Positions 45,838 through 57,440 of a stretch of 64,000 bases of DNA are shown here, piece after piece (position 1 is the first letter of the stretch; each line of letters opens with the position of its first letter). Source of the stretch: Bidens hawaiensis (taxonomy: Eukaryota; Streptophyta; Magnoliopsida; Asterales; Asteraceae); NCBI GenBank assembly GCA_021521415.1, contig JAIQDT010000028.1, positions 657,001-721,000 on the forward strand, read 5' to 3'. Both the position numbers and the translations under genes were made by a program. Under the pieces are notes generated by a model, which saw nothing but the letters and a program-made list of their open reading frames with translations, was not told where the DNA came from and made no database searches.

Positions 45838-48800
45838 TGTGACATTTGAGCCAAAACAAGGTACACCTCAGTACGTATTTACGGATTAAGCAAATAAACG
45901 CTTTTTGCGTAACAAACGAACGATTAACCGACCGGGTCGGGTTATGACCCAGATATCTCGGGGGGCAATCTATAAGTGATATAAGATCTATACAAGCTAA
46001 AATATTAGAAATATGGTTTTAGTTTGATAGCAAACAAGTTAAACGAAAACATGCTCGTTTAACTACCCGCTATAGATTTAAACGCGAAAGATAGTTACAA
46101 ACCAAGCATTGTATCATCCGTTAAGCCGAAAAAGACTTACCAAACACTTATTTGAAATGTTTTAAGCGATCCATGAAAATATTTTTGATTTTTACAAACA
46201 TATAGTATGTTTTTATAATTTTACACAAAACTAGCCGAAAAACACTTGTTTTCGCGCTGTTTGTCGCACCCAATAAGTTTTTCGCGCCAAAAACCGAACC
46301 CGAACTAAATTTGGATTGGGCTTTTCGTATTTGGGCTTGATAAATCAGAAACTTGGGCCAAAGTGGGCCCATGGAATTCCGGCCGCAGCCGCCACCCCAC
46401 CCCCCCCCCCCCCCCTTTATTTTCCTTTCACATATAAACTAGATTTTAGATATTTTCACACAATTTTCCACATTCAACTTCTGGAAATCTTCTTCTCCCG
46501 CCAAAACCAGGACGAAACAAGGTAAAGAGGTCTTAAATAATCGATTTTCGGCTTGTTTAACCTCGTTTAACAACATATAAACATGTCTTGATTACTAAAA
46601 ATCATTCCTAACCATGTAAAAATCCCAAAAATGGTCCATAAACATGTTTTGATCATACACATGGTAAGGAACCTATTTGATAGATTTTTTGCCCATAAAC
46701 ACGGATTAAATGGTTGAAACGGCGTTTTTACGGTTCAAAAGTTCGTTTTTGTGCACTAGCCGAAACCCTAAGTTAAGGGCTGTTATGTTGATGAAAAATT
46801 TCTTGGTTTGTGATATAGTACTTGTACCTAGCTTTCTTAGAAGCACAAGAACCTGAAAACTTGATTAGAAAGTCGGAAACGAGCCAAGCCCGCTAAGGTA
46901 ATGCCGAAACACTCGCTTACAGGCTATTTAGGTTAAGGTTGTGATGTGCATATTATTAGGCCTTGAAATTTTTCAGGGATATCAGGGACCATGTAAATGA
47001 GTCCCTGTTCAAATTTAGTAATTTTTTGACCATCCGAGAATATTTGGCAAATTTATTACCGAATTGGGACGTTTATTTGGGAAAAATAGCTAAAATACTT
47101 CAAAAATTATTAAATTTTTCTGGGAACTCAGATTTTATGTATTTTGATCACATATGAATGTTGGGATCATTTGGAGAAGTTTAAAGGTGTTTTGCTTATA
47201 TACGTTCGTGTAAATTTTTATAGCCGAATTTGGGCCGAAAAGAATATCGCACAAGCTTTTTACATTCTGGAATTGATACAGGTTGATTTGGGACATGATT
47301 TGAGCATTCAGGAATTTTTGTGGAATTTTTGAAAATTGTTTGGGGTAAACGAATGATTTTCAGGCGAAATATAGCTGACAAAATAAATTTTTATAAATTA
47401 ATAAATCAGTAAATAAATTCCAGAAATATTTTTATAAAAATCTACATATTTTAATTGATAAGTGGTTAAATTTTCATAATTTAATGATTAACGGTTAATT
47501 AATTATGCTAATTTGAATATTAAACAAATTCAGTTTTTATAAAAACCGGCAAGTTTGCGACTAGCGAATCTGCGAGAATATCAAAACACCAAGAGTGATC
47601 AAAAATCATATTTTTGGACTAATTAAGTAAAAACAAACTTTTCTATGAAAAACCTGGATAATCCGGATGGATTGTGCGCGTTTCTTCTTAAATCAAACTG
47701 AATAAACGGAAACGGGCCCCGTGGCTAATCCGGGACCCCAGTATGTGATCATTCTTTATAACTTAATCATTTTATTAACAAATACATTTACCCAAGCTTA
47801 TTTTCCCATAACTATTTTCTGAACGTGTAAACGAACAACTTGGCCCAGCTGGGAAAACGGGAATCTGAGCCAAGTTCAGTTTGAAGTATTAGACATTGAA
47901 CAACATCACAACCTAAGCGTTCCAGCTACACCCAGATTAGTTATACAGCCAGTTTAGTATTGAGATTATAATAATATTAAAATATTAATATTATTATAAT
48001 AATATTAAAATATTAATATTATTATAATATTAATATTATTATAATAATATTAAAATATTAATATTATTATAATATTGATTATAGGAACTACTGATAGCAG
48101 ACCGAACAAACCACGAGCTGATACAGTTCTGATTATCTACTAAACCGTGAGTTTCATGACCCCACTCTTTAAACAGTTTTACGAACTTTTGGGGTGAAAA
48201 GCATGTTTGATTTCATTATACATACCTGAAACATGTATTGATGTGAATTATCTAAGTGCTAACACACGAAAGTCCCCACTAACACAGTGATTAACTTCGA
48301 GCCGGTGGCTTGTGAATAGTACTATTGGTTTGACAAACCCAAACGGAATCGGCCTGGTTGCCGTGTCACATAACGCCGTTTGCACATGACCATATTTATA
48401 CAAACAGGCTATGTAGTGTTAGACATAGCTACCGGGGCATGTTGTGGGCGGAAAGTGGCCACAATGGTTGATTGAGCGTGGGAAATGGATGCACGCAGCA
48501 CGTACAGTCAAGGCTTCACTGTAGCTTAGCATAATTACATCATTTACATACATACATACATACTTATTTCATGATTACAAGTGTTGACTTGTGAATACTC
48601 ATTACTGATTTCTTTAAACTCGTGAAACTCACCAACTCTATTAGTTGACCCATTTTAAACTGCTTTTCAGGTGTACCTAAATCGGAATGATTTGGTGATT
48701 TGTTACTTGCCTGAGGTGTGTGGTTGATGCTATGTGAATAAAAGCAAGGGCGTTAGTAGTAAGAATGTATAGTTAACGAACTAGTTTTGTTTGTATCACC

Positions 48801-48946
48801 TAGACTGTATAACAATGATAGAACAAAGAAATGTAATATATTGTAAATTAGTTTGTAATGTTTCTTTATAAACAATGTGTTGATACCAGAGGTGTCTGTT
48901 ACATTCCCGTTTTACGCTTCCGCATTGTGCTAGTCGAGGTGTGACA
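45838..48946 (+). mobile_element. Solo gypsy LTR, same family as the element at 2,576
   Basis: Starts TGTGACATTT and ends GAGGTGTGACA; 3,109 bp, alignable over its whole length with 2,576-5,621. No internal sequence follows. Flanks are TAAGC (45,833-45,837) and GAAGC (48,947-48,951), four of five matching, so a mutated target duplication is likely but not certain. A poly-C run (46,393-46,415) and an expanded ATTAATATT palindrome tract (47,965-48,080) are local peculiarities. Confidence 0.88.
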
Positions 48947-49042
48947 GAAGCCCCCTTTGCACTCAGGTCCATTTGTATCGAGTGGAAAAGGGACCTCATA
49001 TCCGAGTACGTTGGTAGCCCCAACTGGAAAGGACATTCGTTT
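48947..49042. other. Older LTR remnant between insertions
   Basis: Contains TTTGCACTCAGGTCCATTTG, echoed at 50,586-50,605 beyond the next insertion; unit of a hairpin-type repeat. Confidence 0.4.
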
Positions 49043-49047
49043 GTTCT

Positions 49048-49556
49048 TGTTGGGACTTATATTTTAGACTGACGCATCGAATTATTATAATTATAGGTGA
49101 AAAATAATTAATATTTTTGGTCTCAACCAAGGGTGGATGGATTGAAGACCAAGACATGCTAGACTAGTATAAATAGATGTATTTGCTAATTTGTCTAGTT
49201 ATGAGTGTATTTTGTATTGTGTGAGATCTAGGGTTTATCTCTTTGAGTGAGCTGCCGCCTACAAGATGAGCTCTCCTAGAGGTGGCTGATCTTTATTGTA
49301 TGTCTTAGTGCTATGTATGATAATCTCTAACGAATGAAATCATACTGCCACTTCTTTATCTTTATGTTTCGATTGCATATATTTGTTCATCCAGTCTATT
49401 GTTCATTATAATCGATTCTGGCTCTCTCCCAAACACCACTCATCCGTCCAAAACCCCATTTCAAGAGCAAATACGATTCGATCCTTGCTCAGATCCGAGC
49501 TCCTCCATTAATAACGACCATTATTCACGCTTCCACACCGGGGCTCGGTTCTCACA
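49048..49556 (+). repeat. Family T LTR, left end
   Basis: TGTTGGGACTTATATTTTAG to GGCTCGGTTCTCACA, 509 bp; related to the solo LTR at 29,357. Confidence 0.92.
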
Positions 49557-49558
49557 AT

Positions 49559-49570
49559 TGGTATCAGAGC
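49559..49570 (+). other. Primer binding site, family T
   Basis: TGGTATCAGAGC two bases after the LTR, complementary to initiator tRNA-Met. Confidence 0.92.
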
Positions 49571-50470
49571 GGGTCCCCGAATCGTTCAGACTAACCGCTA
49601 AATCTGATTCACCTCGCTCTTGAATCCACCATGGACGTTAAACCGATGAGGTTTGTGGAAAAATTTTTAGGGTTTTAAAATTATTTGATGATTTGGGTAA
49701 AATTTATGTGGATTGATGTTTGGGTTGATGACTTGTTCGGAGATTCAACATCAATTTCATGTTTATTTGGTCATATTGGTCCAGATATGATGTAACAGTG
49801 TTTTTAGCTCGTTTTGGGGCAAAACTGTTATTGAAGATGATTTTCAGATCTGTAACGGCTGGTGATAGATTGAAGATAGATGGTTGATATCGAGATGACT
49901 GGGATATTGCTACAACGATTAATTTCAGATGAAAAAGCTTGGTTCTTAATCTGAAAATTAGGGTTTTATGTGCTTGTAACTGTTTCTGATATGAGTGTGC
50001 TGCTTGAACAGTAAAGGGAATATTGAAGAACATTGCTGCTGGTACAATCTGATATGCAGAAGTCAAGAATGAACAGGTACCAAGAGCAATCTAATCATTG
50101 TTTGTAGCAGCAGATGGAAGATGTAAAGGGAATATTCAAGCAGGTTCTGTATTGGAAAATCATTGATTGATGATGCAGAAAAAAAGTCTGGATGTCTCGA
50201 GCTTGATAAGAATGGTCTTGAGTATGTAAAATGACTAAGTGTTGCTTCGAGCACAGCTTATCTCGAGCATATCTTATATCGAGCACATCAAGTTTGGATT
50301 CGAGCACATGAACCCCGAGCACATCCTGGTTTATCTTAGAATCTATCTTTTGGTCTCGAGCACACTTTGTTTTACTTGAGCAAACCTTCTTCGAGCACAC
50401 TTTGGCTCTTGAGCAATGCCCATGAAAAGAAGAAAAATACAAGTGTTTTCGAGCACACTTTTGCTTTCGA
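49571..50470 (+). other. Internal region of the family T derivative
   Basis: Begins like a copia leader; an ATG at 49,631 (MDVKPMRFVEKF) could be a gag start but the frame closes quickly. From 50,195 to 50,470 about nine TCGAGCA-type motifs occur (for example CTCGAGCATATC, ATCGAGCACATC, TTCGAGCACACT). Confidence 0.65.
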
Positions 50471-50579
50471 GCCTGAATCGATTACAATGAACAATAGACT
50501 GGATGCTCAAAAATATTAATTATTTTTCACCCATAATTATAATAATTCGATGCGTCGGTCTAAAATATAAGTCCCAACA
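50471..50579 (-). repeat. Inverted, internally deleted LTR end
   Basis: Read on the minus strand it starts TGTTGGGACTTATATTTTAG, keeps about 72 bases of U3, then jumps to a U5 stretch (CATCCAGTCTATTGTTCATT) found at 49,388-49,425 of the left LTR. Confidence 0.85.
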
Positions 50580-50619
50580 GTTCTTTACACTCAGGTCCAT
50601 TGCATCGAGTGTAAAGAAC
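50580..50619. repeat. 13-bp perfect hairpin
   Basis: GTTCTTTACACTC and GAGTGTAAAGAAC separated by 14 bases. Its first five bases are the target duplication of the adjacent element. Confidence 0.9.
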
Positions 50620-50970
50620 CCTTATGTGCTCATTTCACAAGTTTCATGGTATTGTATGATTTTTATGTATTATATCAAATTGTGAGATTCTCACCAGCTA
50701 TGTTCATAGCTGACTTTATTTTATACATATGCTACAGGTATAGAGATACGAGGATGAAGGTTATTAGACACATAGCATGCTTATATGATATTCAAAGAAC
50801 AACTTATCATTTCATATAATTTTTTATTTGCAATTTGTATTAATTGATAAACTTGTGTTACATGATGATTTAAATGAAATAATGTTATTATGGTCACCTA
50901 ATAGTGTCATGTGTATTTGAGCAATCTGTACGTCACACTCAGGCGTTTCCGCTTTAGCCAGGGTGCTACA
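50620..50970 (+). other. Right end of an old gypsy-type LTR
   Basis: Contains TCTCACCAGCTATGTTCATA and ends GGCGTTTCCGCTTTAGCC followed by AGGGTGCTACA at 50,970, the usual shape of a gypsy LTR end. The matching left end could not be located. Confidence 0.5.
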
Positions 50971-51344
50971 CAACCCATTCTAATATTATGGTTGAAACAT
51001 CCCATCAGGTGTAGAAAACTCAATTGGATCAGATCCCCGGTCCAACGTAACGATGTAATCGATCAACCAAACTTTTAATCCTTTTAGATCGGGTTTTAAT
51101 TACCTTCAATGCTTTATCAATTTCTTTGGCCTGCCTTTCGTCATCAGTTTAAGCGGTTTTCTTCACTTGTGGTTGTTCAACCTTAACCTTTTTTTGGAGG
51201 CGGTTGAACTCGATCATTTTCCAAATTAGCCCCACTAAAACAACAAACAATTATCTAATTAGTATATTTGTTGAACAGATAATTTCGGTGTACTTTTAAG
51301 TCGTTTTTTCTAATTCATTATGATTATTCAAAACTTAAGCCCAC
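50971..51344 (-). other. Possible 3' exons of the CACTA TNPA-like gene
   Basis: The minus strand has a short open stretch ending AKEIDKALK before a donor-like GTAATT (near 51,104) and a later DPIEFSTPDGMFQP ending in a stop. The assignment rests only on position beyond the recognisable exons. Confidence 0.3.
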
Positions 51345-51531
51345 TAAAACCCGATTAACCCGAACCCGACTAACTCGAAACCCGATTAACCCGAACCCGG
51401 CTAACCCGACTAACCAGAAACCCGATTAACCTGAACCCAACTAACCTGAAACCTGATTCTCCCGAACCTGAATAACCCGAAACCCAAACCCGACTAACCC
51501 GAAACCCAATTAACCTGAACCCGATTAATTA
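51345..51531. repeat. AACCCGA minisatellite 1
   Basis: Degenerate repeats of AACCCGATTAACCCG / AACCCGACTAACCCG. It is not the plant telomere repeat CCCTAAA. Confidence 0.85.
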
Positions 51532-51598
51532 AATTTTGCTTGCATTAGTATTAAACACTCCACTCCACCTTTGCAAATATAATATACGTACATTTTTT

Positions 51599-51832
51599 AA
51601 CGTCTGTCTGGTTATGTTCATGTACGTATATATCTTTAGAATTTTACTATTACTATTTTTATTTAATTATTTGTTTAATACTATTACTGTTTTGATAGCA
51701 TTAAAAACGGTAATAGTATTAAACAAACAATTAAATAAAAATAGTAATAGTAAAATTCTAGTAAATGAAGATATCCGGGCGAATAAACAAACAGACAAAC
51801 ATAGATTAATAGCATAACCAAATAGACGTTAA
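51599..51832. mobile_element. Foldback (MITE-like) inverted repeat
   Basis: Inner arms 51,638-51,687 and 51,710-51,759 are reverse complements over 50 bp with one mismatch. A looser outer pairing joins AACGTCTGTCTGGTTATG (51,599) with CATAACCAAATAGACGTT (near 51,813). No TA or other duplication was confirmed. No coding. Confidence 0.75.
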
Positions 51833-52452
51833 AGAGCATAACCGGGCGAATGTAAACAAACCTTAACGAACTTCCAGCTGAACGGTTCGCAGGATATTTG
51901 ACTCGTTAATAGTCCTAGTTGTTTATGATTACTATGTTAGTTTAGGCCGTTTAATTAGTGAGTTTACCAATAATGATTTGCAGCGGCTGCTTTTTTTCCA
52001 GTTTTTAATTAGTGAGTTTACCATTGCTCTGGTTAGTTAAATTGTTTATACTTTTATGTTGTCGGCTTATCTGGTTTTTCTAAAGGTACTCTGCAACATA
52101 CCACCAAAATTAACTTCTAGTGTATCTTTATTTTGCTTTGTATATTTTTGTGCAGCCGGGGAAAGATGAACACCCAAAGCTAAGAAAAGATGAGCACCCA
52201 ATGCTAATTATCCGTCGCGTTCTATTTAATTAACATAGCAAATACCGACCAAACGGTGTACATAAATAAAATCCAAGTGGGAAACAACCCGGACAGGGCA
52301 CACCGGTTTTTCATTTTCACCGTAGAAGCCCGGTTCAGGTTCAAACCGGTTTGGACCAAAACCGGTTTTGACTTTTTGACTGAAAACCAGTTCGGTTTAA
52401 CCCGAAATAGGTTTTGGTAAAATAACTGGTTTGTACACCTCTAGTCACGCAT
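51833..52452. other. Non-coding, repeat-like sequence
   Basis: Contains a degenerate ACCGGTTT-rich stretch (52,300-52,430) ending GGTTTGTACACCTCTAGTC, a phrase common in plant non-autonomous transposons. No gene seen. Confidence 0.4.
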
Positions 52453-52575
52453 ACAAATTAACCCGAACCCGACTAACCCGAAACCCGATTAACCCGAACC
52501 CGACTAACCCGATTAACCTAACTAACCCGAAACCGACTCAATTAAGCCGAAACCCTATCCGATTGACCCGATTAA
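52453..52575. repeat. AACCCGA minisatellite 2
   Basis: Same repeat family as 51,345-51,531. Confidence 0.85.
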
Positions 52576-55500
52576 CACCCGTGCACACACCAAAGTATGA
52601 CTAAAGTGAAGTGATTAATTACCAGAGTATCGAAAAATTCATTATTATCAATGGTAGGATCATACGAATAATCAATTTTTCTATATTGATCGTCTTGGAG
52701 TGATGATGGTATATAAGGTGAAACGTTATCATTGTGCCTCGATGCACTATGACTTGGGGCATTTCTCGAGTCGGTCGCTGATTGGTGGGGTGACTTGACG
52801 TCTTTATCTACAATTAAACAAGTAATATACATTAAATAATAATAATAATAATACAATAAAATATATACAACTATTGATCAACCAAACATACCTTTATGGC
52901 GTTAATGGGCCACTGAACATATTTACCAAGGATGTGACTCATTACACTAATTTTATTGGTGCATGTCTGATTGGCGAACGGGAACCCACATACTGTGGCG
53001 TGATAGTATCTACTTGTACAATCAAACAACCCTCATTTATGAGAATGTCTTGTACGATACTATCCTCTGAAGTAGGATGCACCCATCCATAAGCAATGAC
53101 TATTTGCGTAGACACATCAAAGTGCATAAACAATTCACACGCACGTAAATCCTACAAAACAAATCTATACTATATTAATATCTATTACTATATTCAGAGA
53201 GAATCGATATTGAAAAAACTAAAACTGAATGATACCGAAACTAAACTAAATTAAACGAAAACCAAACGAAAAACTGAAAAAAAATAAAACTGAATGAAAT
53301 AAAAAATAAAAAATCTGAACAAAAATCAAAAACTGAATGAAACCAAACTGAATTAAACAAAATGTTTAGCTATGAAATGTTTATATATTACCTAAATAAC
53401 TGCATGATCGATAAAAGATGCACAACTAGAGTCACAAAAACATGGGGTCGTGTGTACACTTTGGCTCTCTCGATTCAAGTTAACCCCGTCATCACATTCA
53501 CCTTTAAATAATCCTCCAACAATTTGTGATGAACCTATAAAATTAAATTAATATACTAAAATAACAATATAACATTTAGCATTAAACTAAATTACCTTTA
53601 CATATGAATGCCACTACCTAATACGCATGAATATAGCCATGTTTGGCCACCGTGCTCTGGCCCAAAACATTCCGTTATTGGATCGGACCTCCTTTCATGA
53701 TATGTTCCATCTTCTTTCATTCTTTTCTCAATTCGCCCCTTGAAAAATTTTTAGATGTTAGAACATAGAATAATATTATGTTTATAAATGTGTGTGTATA
53801 AATTTACCAATTCGTTGACTACGTCATCAATCGTATAAGTTTTAAACAACCCAACATCTTTGTCTTTTCCTGCTCAAGTTGCGGCAAACAATTTAGAATG
53901 ATGATCTTGCAAAACTTCAAGATGTGGATTAACTGACACAAGTTGAGGCCATAAATGGTCAATGTTATCCCGCAATCTAATCAATCCGCCACGTCCTGTT
54001 TTAGAGTGGTGTTTTTGTGCTTTTGCACTGTTGCTTGTTTTTTCATGTAGTTTATACACAAAAATCAACAAGTTATTACTAATTTTGCAAAATGTTATAA
54101 CAATTAATTACAAATTTTGCCAAAAATTATAAATCACTAACACATACCTTCAAATCCTCTATAACGGCCGGAAAAAAAATCGTTAATCGGCTTGATCATT
54201 TATAGAAGTTTGTTTAAAAGGTGGGATTCATCTTCTTAATTTAGGGGCCTTGTAGTATGTTTTAAAAGTCCATTGATCCATCCTTTAGCTCAAGACATCA
54301 TGTAACACCCAACAATTTCAAGTTAACACCGTTAATACAAACTCTGTTAACTCAATCACTCATCCATGTATTTCACTTAATTAGGGTTAATTAAGTGTGT
54401 CAGTTATTGCACAAACATTCACGTTGCGGTAATAAGATAATTGCCGAATCACACGAGTCTGACCCGAAAGTTGGTGAAAATGTGAAAATAATATCTAGAG
54501 CGTATGTTTATTAAATCGTCGATGTGAAACTCCATGCTAAATGATTATGTGTTTAGTTCGTAGTTTGTTTCATAAAATTGCATTCGATTGTGCTTAATTG
54601 GTATGTTTTCGCCTTTACAAAGTAATACTTATGAAAGAACAACGAGGCTTTAGTTTCATGAATTTAGGTTATTATGTTAGTCATAATGATCCATTATAAT
54701 CCATTTCGATGTTAAAAAGGTTCGTTTGTGTCAAAACTTGTTCCAAAAGGGACTATTTTTGTAATTATTGATATATACAATATTAATAAAAAAAGCCCAG
54801 CCCTTACCTCCCCCCCCCCCCCCAACAGGCGTCGATCTGCTCTCCCTCCCCCTCTCTTCATTCACACCTCACAAACCATCTCCATCATTTTCAATTCAAC
54901 CATGGGTCTTGCAATTGGTGGTGCCTTTGTTTGATTCTTATGATTCCTAACGCTACTTGTTAAGTTTTATGCAAAAATTTTATATTTTGATGAGTTCTTG
55001 ATAAACACTAAATATCCAAACTTCTATAATTATAATGATTATGATGTTAATTGATGATTTAGAACCCTATAGATGTCATAAACATGTTAGGATTTGAGTT
55101 TTGTTGATAACAGTTTGCTGACAGATTCATACTCGTTTATTGTTTGGTCTATAAATCGATGATAATTCATTGTTTTTGATCGATTCTTGTCCCCATGATG
55201 TTCTACTTTTGAGTCTATTTTTCAGAAAGGTATACTTTGTAATTTTTGGACGAGATTCGAATGGTTTTTATGATTTTATAAAATTGTGTGTCAAAGCTGA
55301 TGCGTGTTGACGGATTCTGGTCTGTCTTCCCGGTATCATAAATTTCTTTTGACAAGTCCAAATGGGTTGGTTCCACTTGTGGAACTTACTTTTATGAGTT
55401 TAGAAGACAACCCAATTGGCGTTGTATAATTTGGATAAATGAGTTAAGAGAACCATTAAAATACTTTTTGTTGCGCAATATGCTGAACTGTTGGTACCAA

Positions 55501-56176
55501 TCTGCAATGAATGAATTATTGTGAGTTTTATATACGTGATTAAAATATAATAAAACTTTTTTGAGAAACATAATTCATATATTCCACTGTGGTAAATTTT
55601 GTAGCATTTATTTCTAAGTTTTGCTTACTAAATAAAATTCGTTTGTACATGCTATAATCTGTCTTGCAACCTGCTTGATCAAAATTTGAATTATATGACA
55701 ATTGCTTGATGTTTTGATCATGGTGCGACATAGGATGCATGTTAGAACAACTTGGAACTACCAACATTAATTGAAATCACCAACAAGTCGTCTGGTCAAT
55801 TTTGTGTTGTGTGTGAGTCCATACGTGAGTCTTAGAGTCTTGTGTTGTTGAACACACTCTCATAGCATAAACACTTGTACTAGGTATCTGTTAACGAGTC
55901 AAGTGCATTCCTTTGACTTTTAAGAACAATCTATCACACGCGACACCAGGTGAGTTCATGATGCCCCCTTTTTAACTCTTTTTACGTTTTGGGCTGACAT
56001 ACATACCCTATTAGAATTTTGCCCGATTTTACTTGTTTAAACTATTTGGATTATATTGTATAATTTTACTGGTATCGTATATTTCTAGAATTATGCATAA
56101 ATTCTATCATATGTCTTCGGATATTTTTAAACCCGTTTACAATCATATATTCCTGAAAATTATATATATTATTTAT

Positions 56177-56560
56177 AGTCTAGGCTTGAAGATGTTATTT
56201 GGCCTCGTATTAATTCATAGACTGGTCATTATTTATAGTTTACACGTGATGATGTTGTTCGGTTGATCGATTGGCTAAGATTTATATTATTAATAGTCCA
56301 TGTTTGAGGATATTATTAGACTCGTTTATAATTATACATATATGTCAGAAAACTATAAATAATTTTGGTAGTCTATGCTTGGGGATATTATTGGACTCGT
56401 TTATAATTATATATTAATGGGAACTATTTATTATTGATAGTCTATATTTGAAGACATTATTAGACTCGTTCATAATTACATATTCCTAGAAACCATATAT
56501 TATTGATAGCCTATGTTTGGGGATAATAATAGACTCGTCTATAATTATATGTTCTCGATA
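56177..56560 (+). repeat. Tandem repeat within solo LTR, about 70-75-bp unit
   Basis: At least four degenerate copies containing GGATATTATTAGACTCG and TTATAATTATA, starting near 56,295, 56,370, 56,438 and 56,508, with a weaker copy near 56,177. Confidence 0.75.
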
Positions 56561-56806
56561 TTATATACCAAAGGCTATGCTTAATGAAGCTATTTAGTTG
56601 ATTGATTGTAATCTTATTTGTATTCGTATATTTATGTGACCATGTGTGAACTATATTCTATGCCTTAGGATATTTTGGACTCGTTTTGGGTCATGAATTC
56701 CTTAATGGTTATATGTTGTTTATGGACTAGGTTCGTGGATTTTATTAGGTCTGGTACTAATTGAACACGAGTAGACCTATATATATTAGTTCATATTTTG
56801 GACAGA

Positions 56807-56807
<1 letters not shown>

Positions 56808-56868
<61 letters not shown>
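56808..56868. repeat. (AT)n microsatellite
   Basis: About 30 TA units. Confidence 0.95.
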
Positions 56869-56869
<1 letters not shown>

Positions 56870-56960
56870 TCAATGGCCTATGATTGGCAATATTAATTAG
56901 TTCCTAGTAACTAAGAATTTGTTGCGTGTGCCTACTGTGTGAGTGGGTATACGGTGCAAT

Positions 56961-57440
56961 GATGGTTTTGGCCAGGCCAAACTATACTACTCAGGTTCTA
57001 AAAACCTGTGGTGGGCCCTGGAAATCCCGTAAGGGGGCGGCTCGTGTGGCATAATCATCATTGTATTAGGGTTATTTGTGTGCATGATGATTTTGGCAAG
57101 GCCAAACTATACTACTCAGATTCTAAAATCCTGTGGCGGGCCCTGGAAAGCTCGTGAGGGGGGAGGCTCGTGTGGCATGATCACCATCATATACAATGTT
57201 GTGTGCATGATGATTTTGGCCGGGCCAAACTATACTACTCAGGTTCTAAAATCCTGTGGTGGGCCCTGGAAAGCCCGTGAGGGGGGAGGCTCGTGTGGCA
57301 TGATCACCATCGTATGGAATGTTGCGTGCATGAGGATTTTGGCCGGGCCAAATTATACTACTCAGGTTCTAAAATCCTGTGGTGGGCCCTGGAAAGCCCG
57401 TAAGGGGGGCGAATCGTCTGGCATTATCATCATAACGGGT
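56961..57440 (+). repeat. Four-copy 123-125-bp tandem repeat in solo LTR
   Basis: Copies start at 56,961, 57,086, 57,209 and 57,332; each contains CAAACTATACTACTCAGGTT and GGTGGGCCCTGGAAAGCCCG or close variants. The period of 123 equals 41 codons, which is why an ORF stays open across three copies. Confidence 0.9.

Larger units (their letters stand above)
49048..50579 (+). mobile_element. Copia family T derivative with inverted right LTR end, GTTCT target duplication
   Basis: The left end is a complete LTR (49,048-49,556) followed by a primer site. The right end (about 50,471-50,579) is a shortened LTR in inverted orientation, so both element termini are the same U3 end (TGTTGGG outward to inward). 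GTTCT flanks both ends (49,043-49,047 and 50,580-50,584). The inside has no pol; it holds a possible short gag start and a TCGAGCA cluster. Confidence 0.87.

Noticed and set aside
46393..46415. Poly-C runs (also 54,810-54,824 and 62,150-62,162) as functional elements
   Set aside because: Simple homopolymers prone to slippage; the last is just the polypurine tract of Cassandra 2 in reverse.
51345..52575. Telomere-like AACCCGA repeats
   Set aside because: The unit is AACCCGATTAACCCG-like, not CCCTAAA; an interspersed minisatellite.
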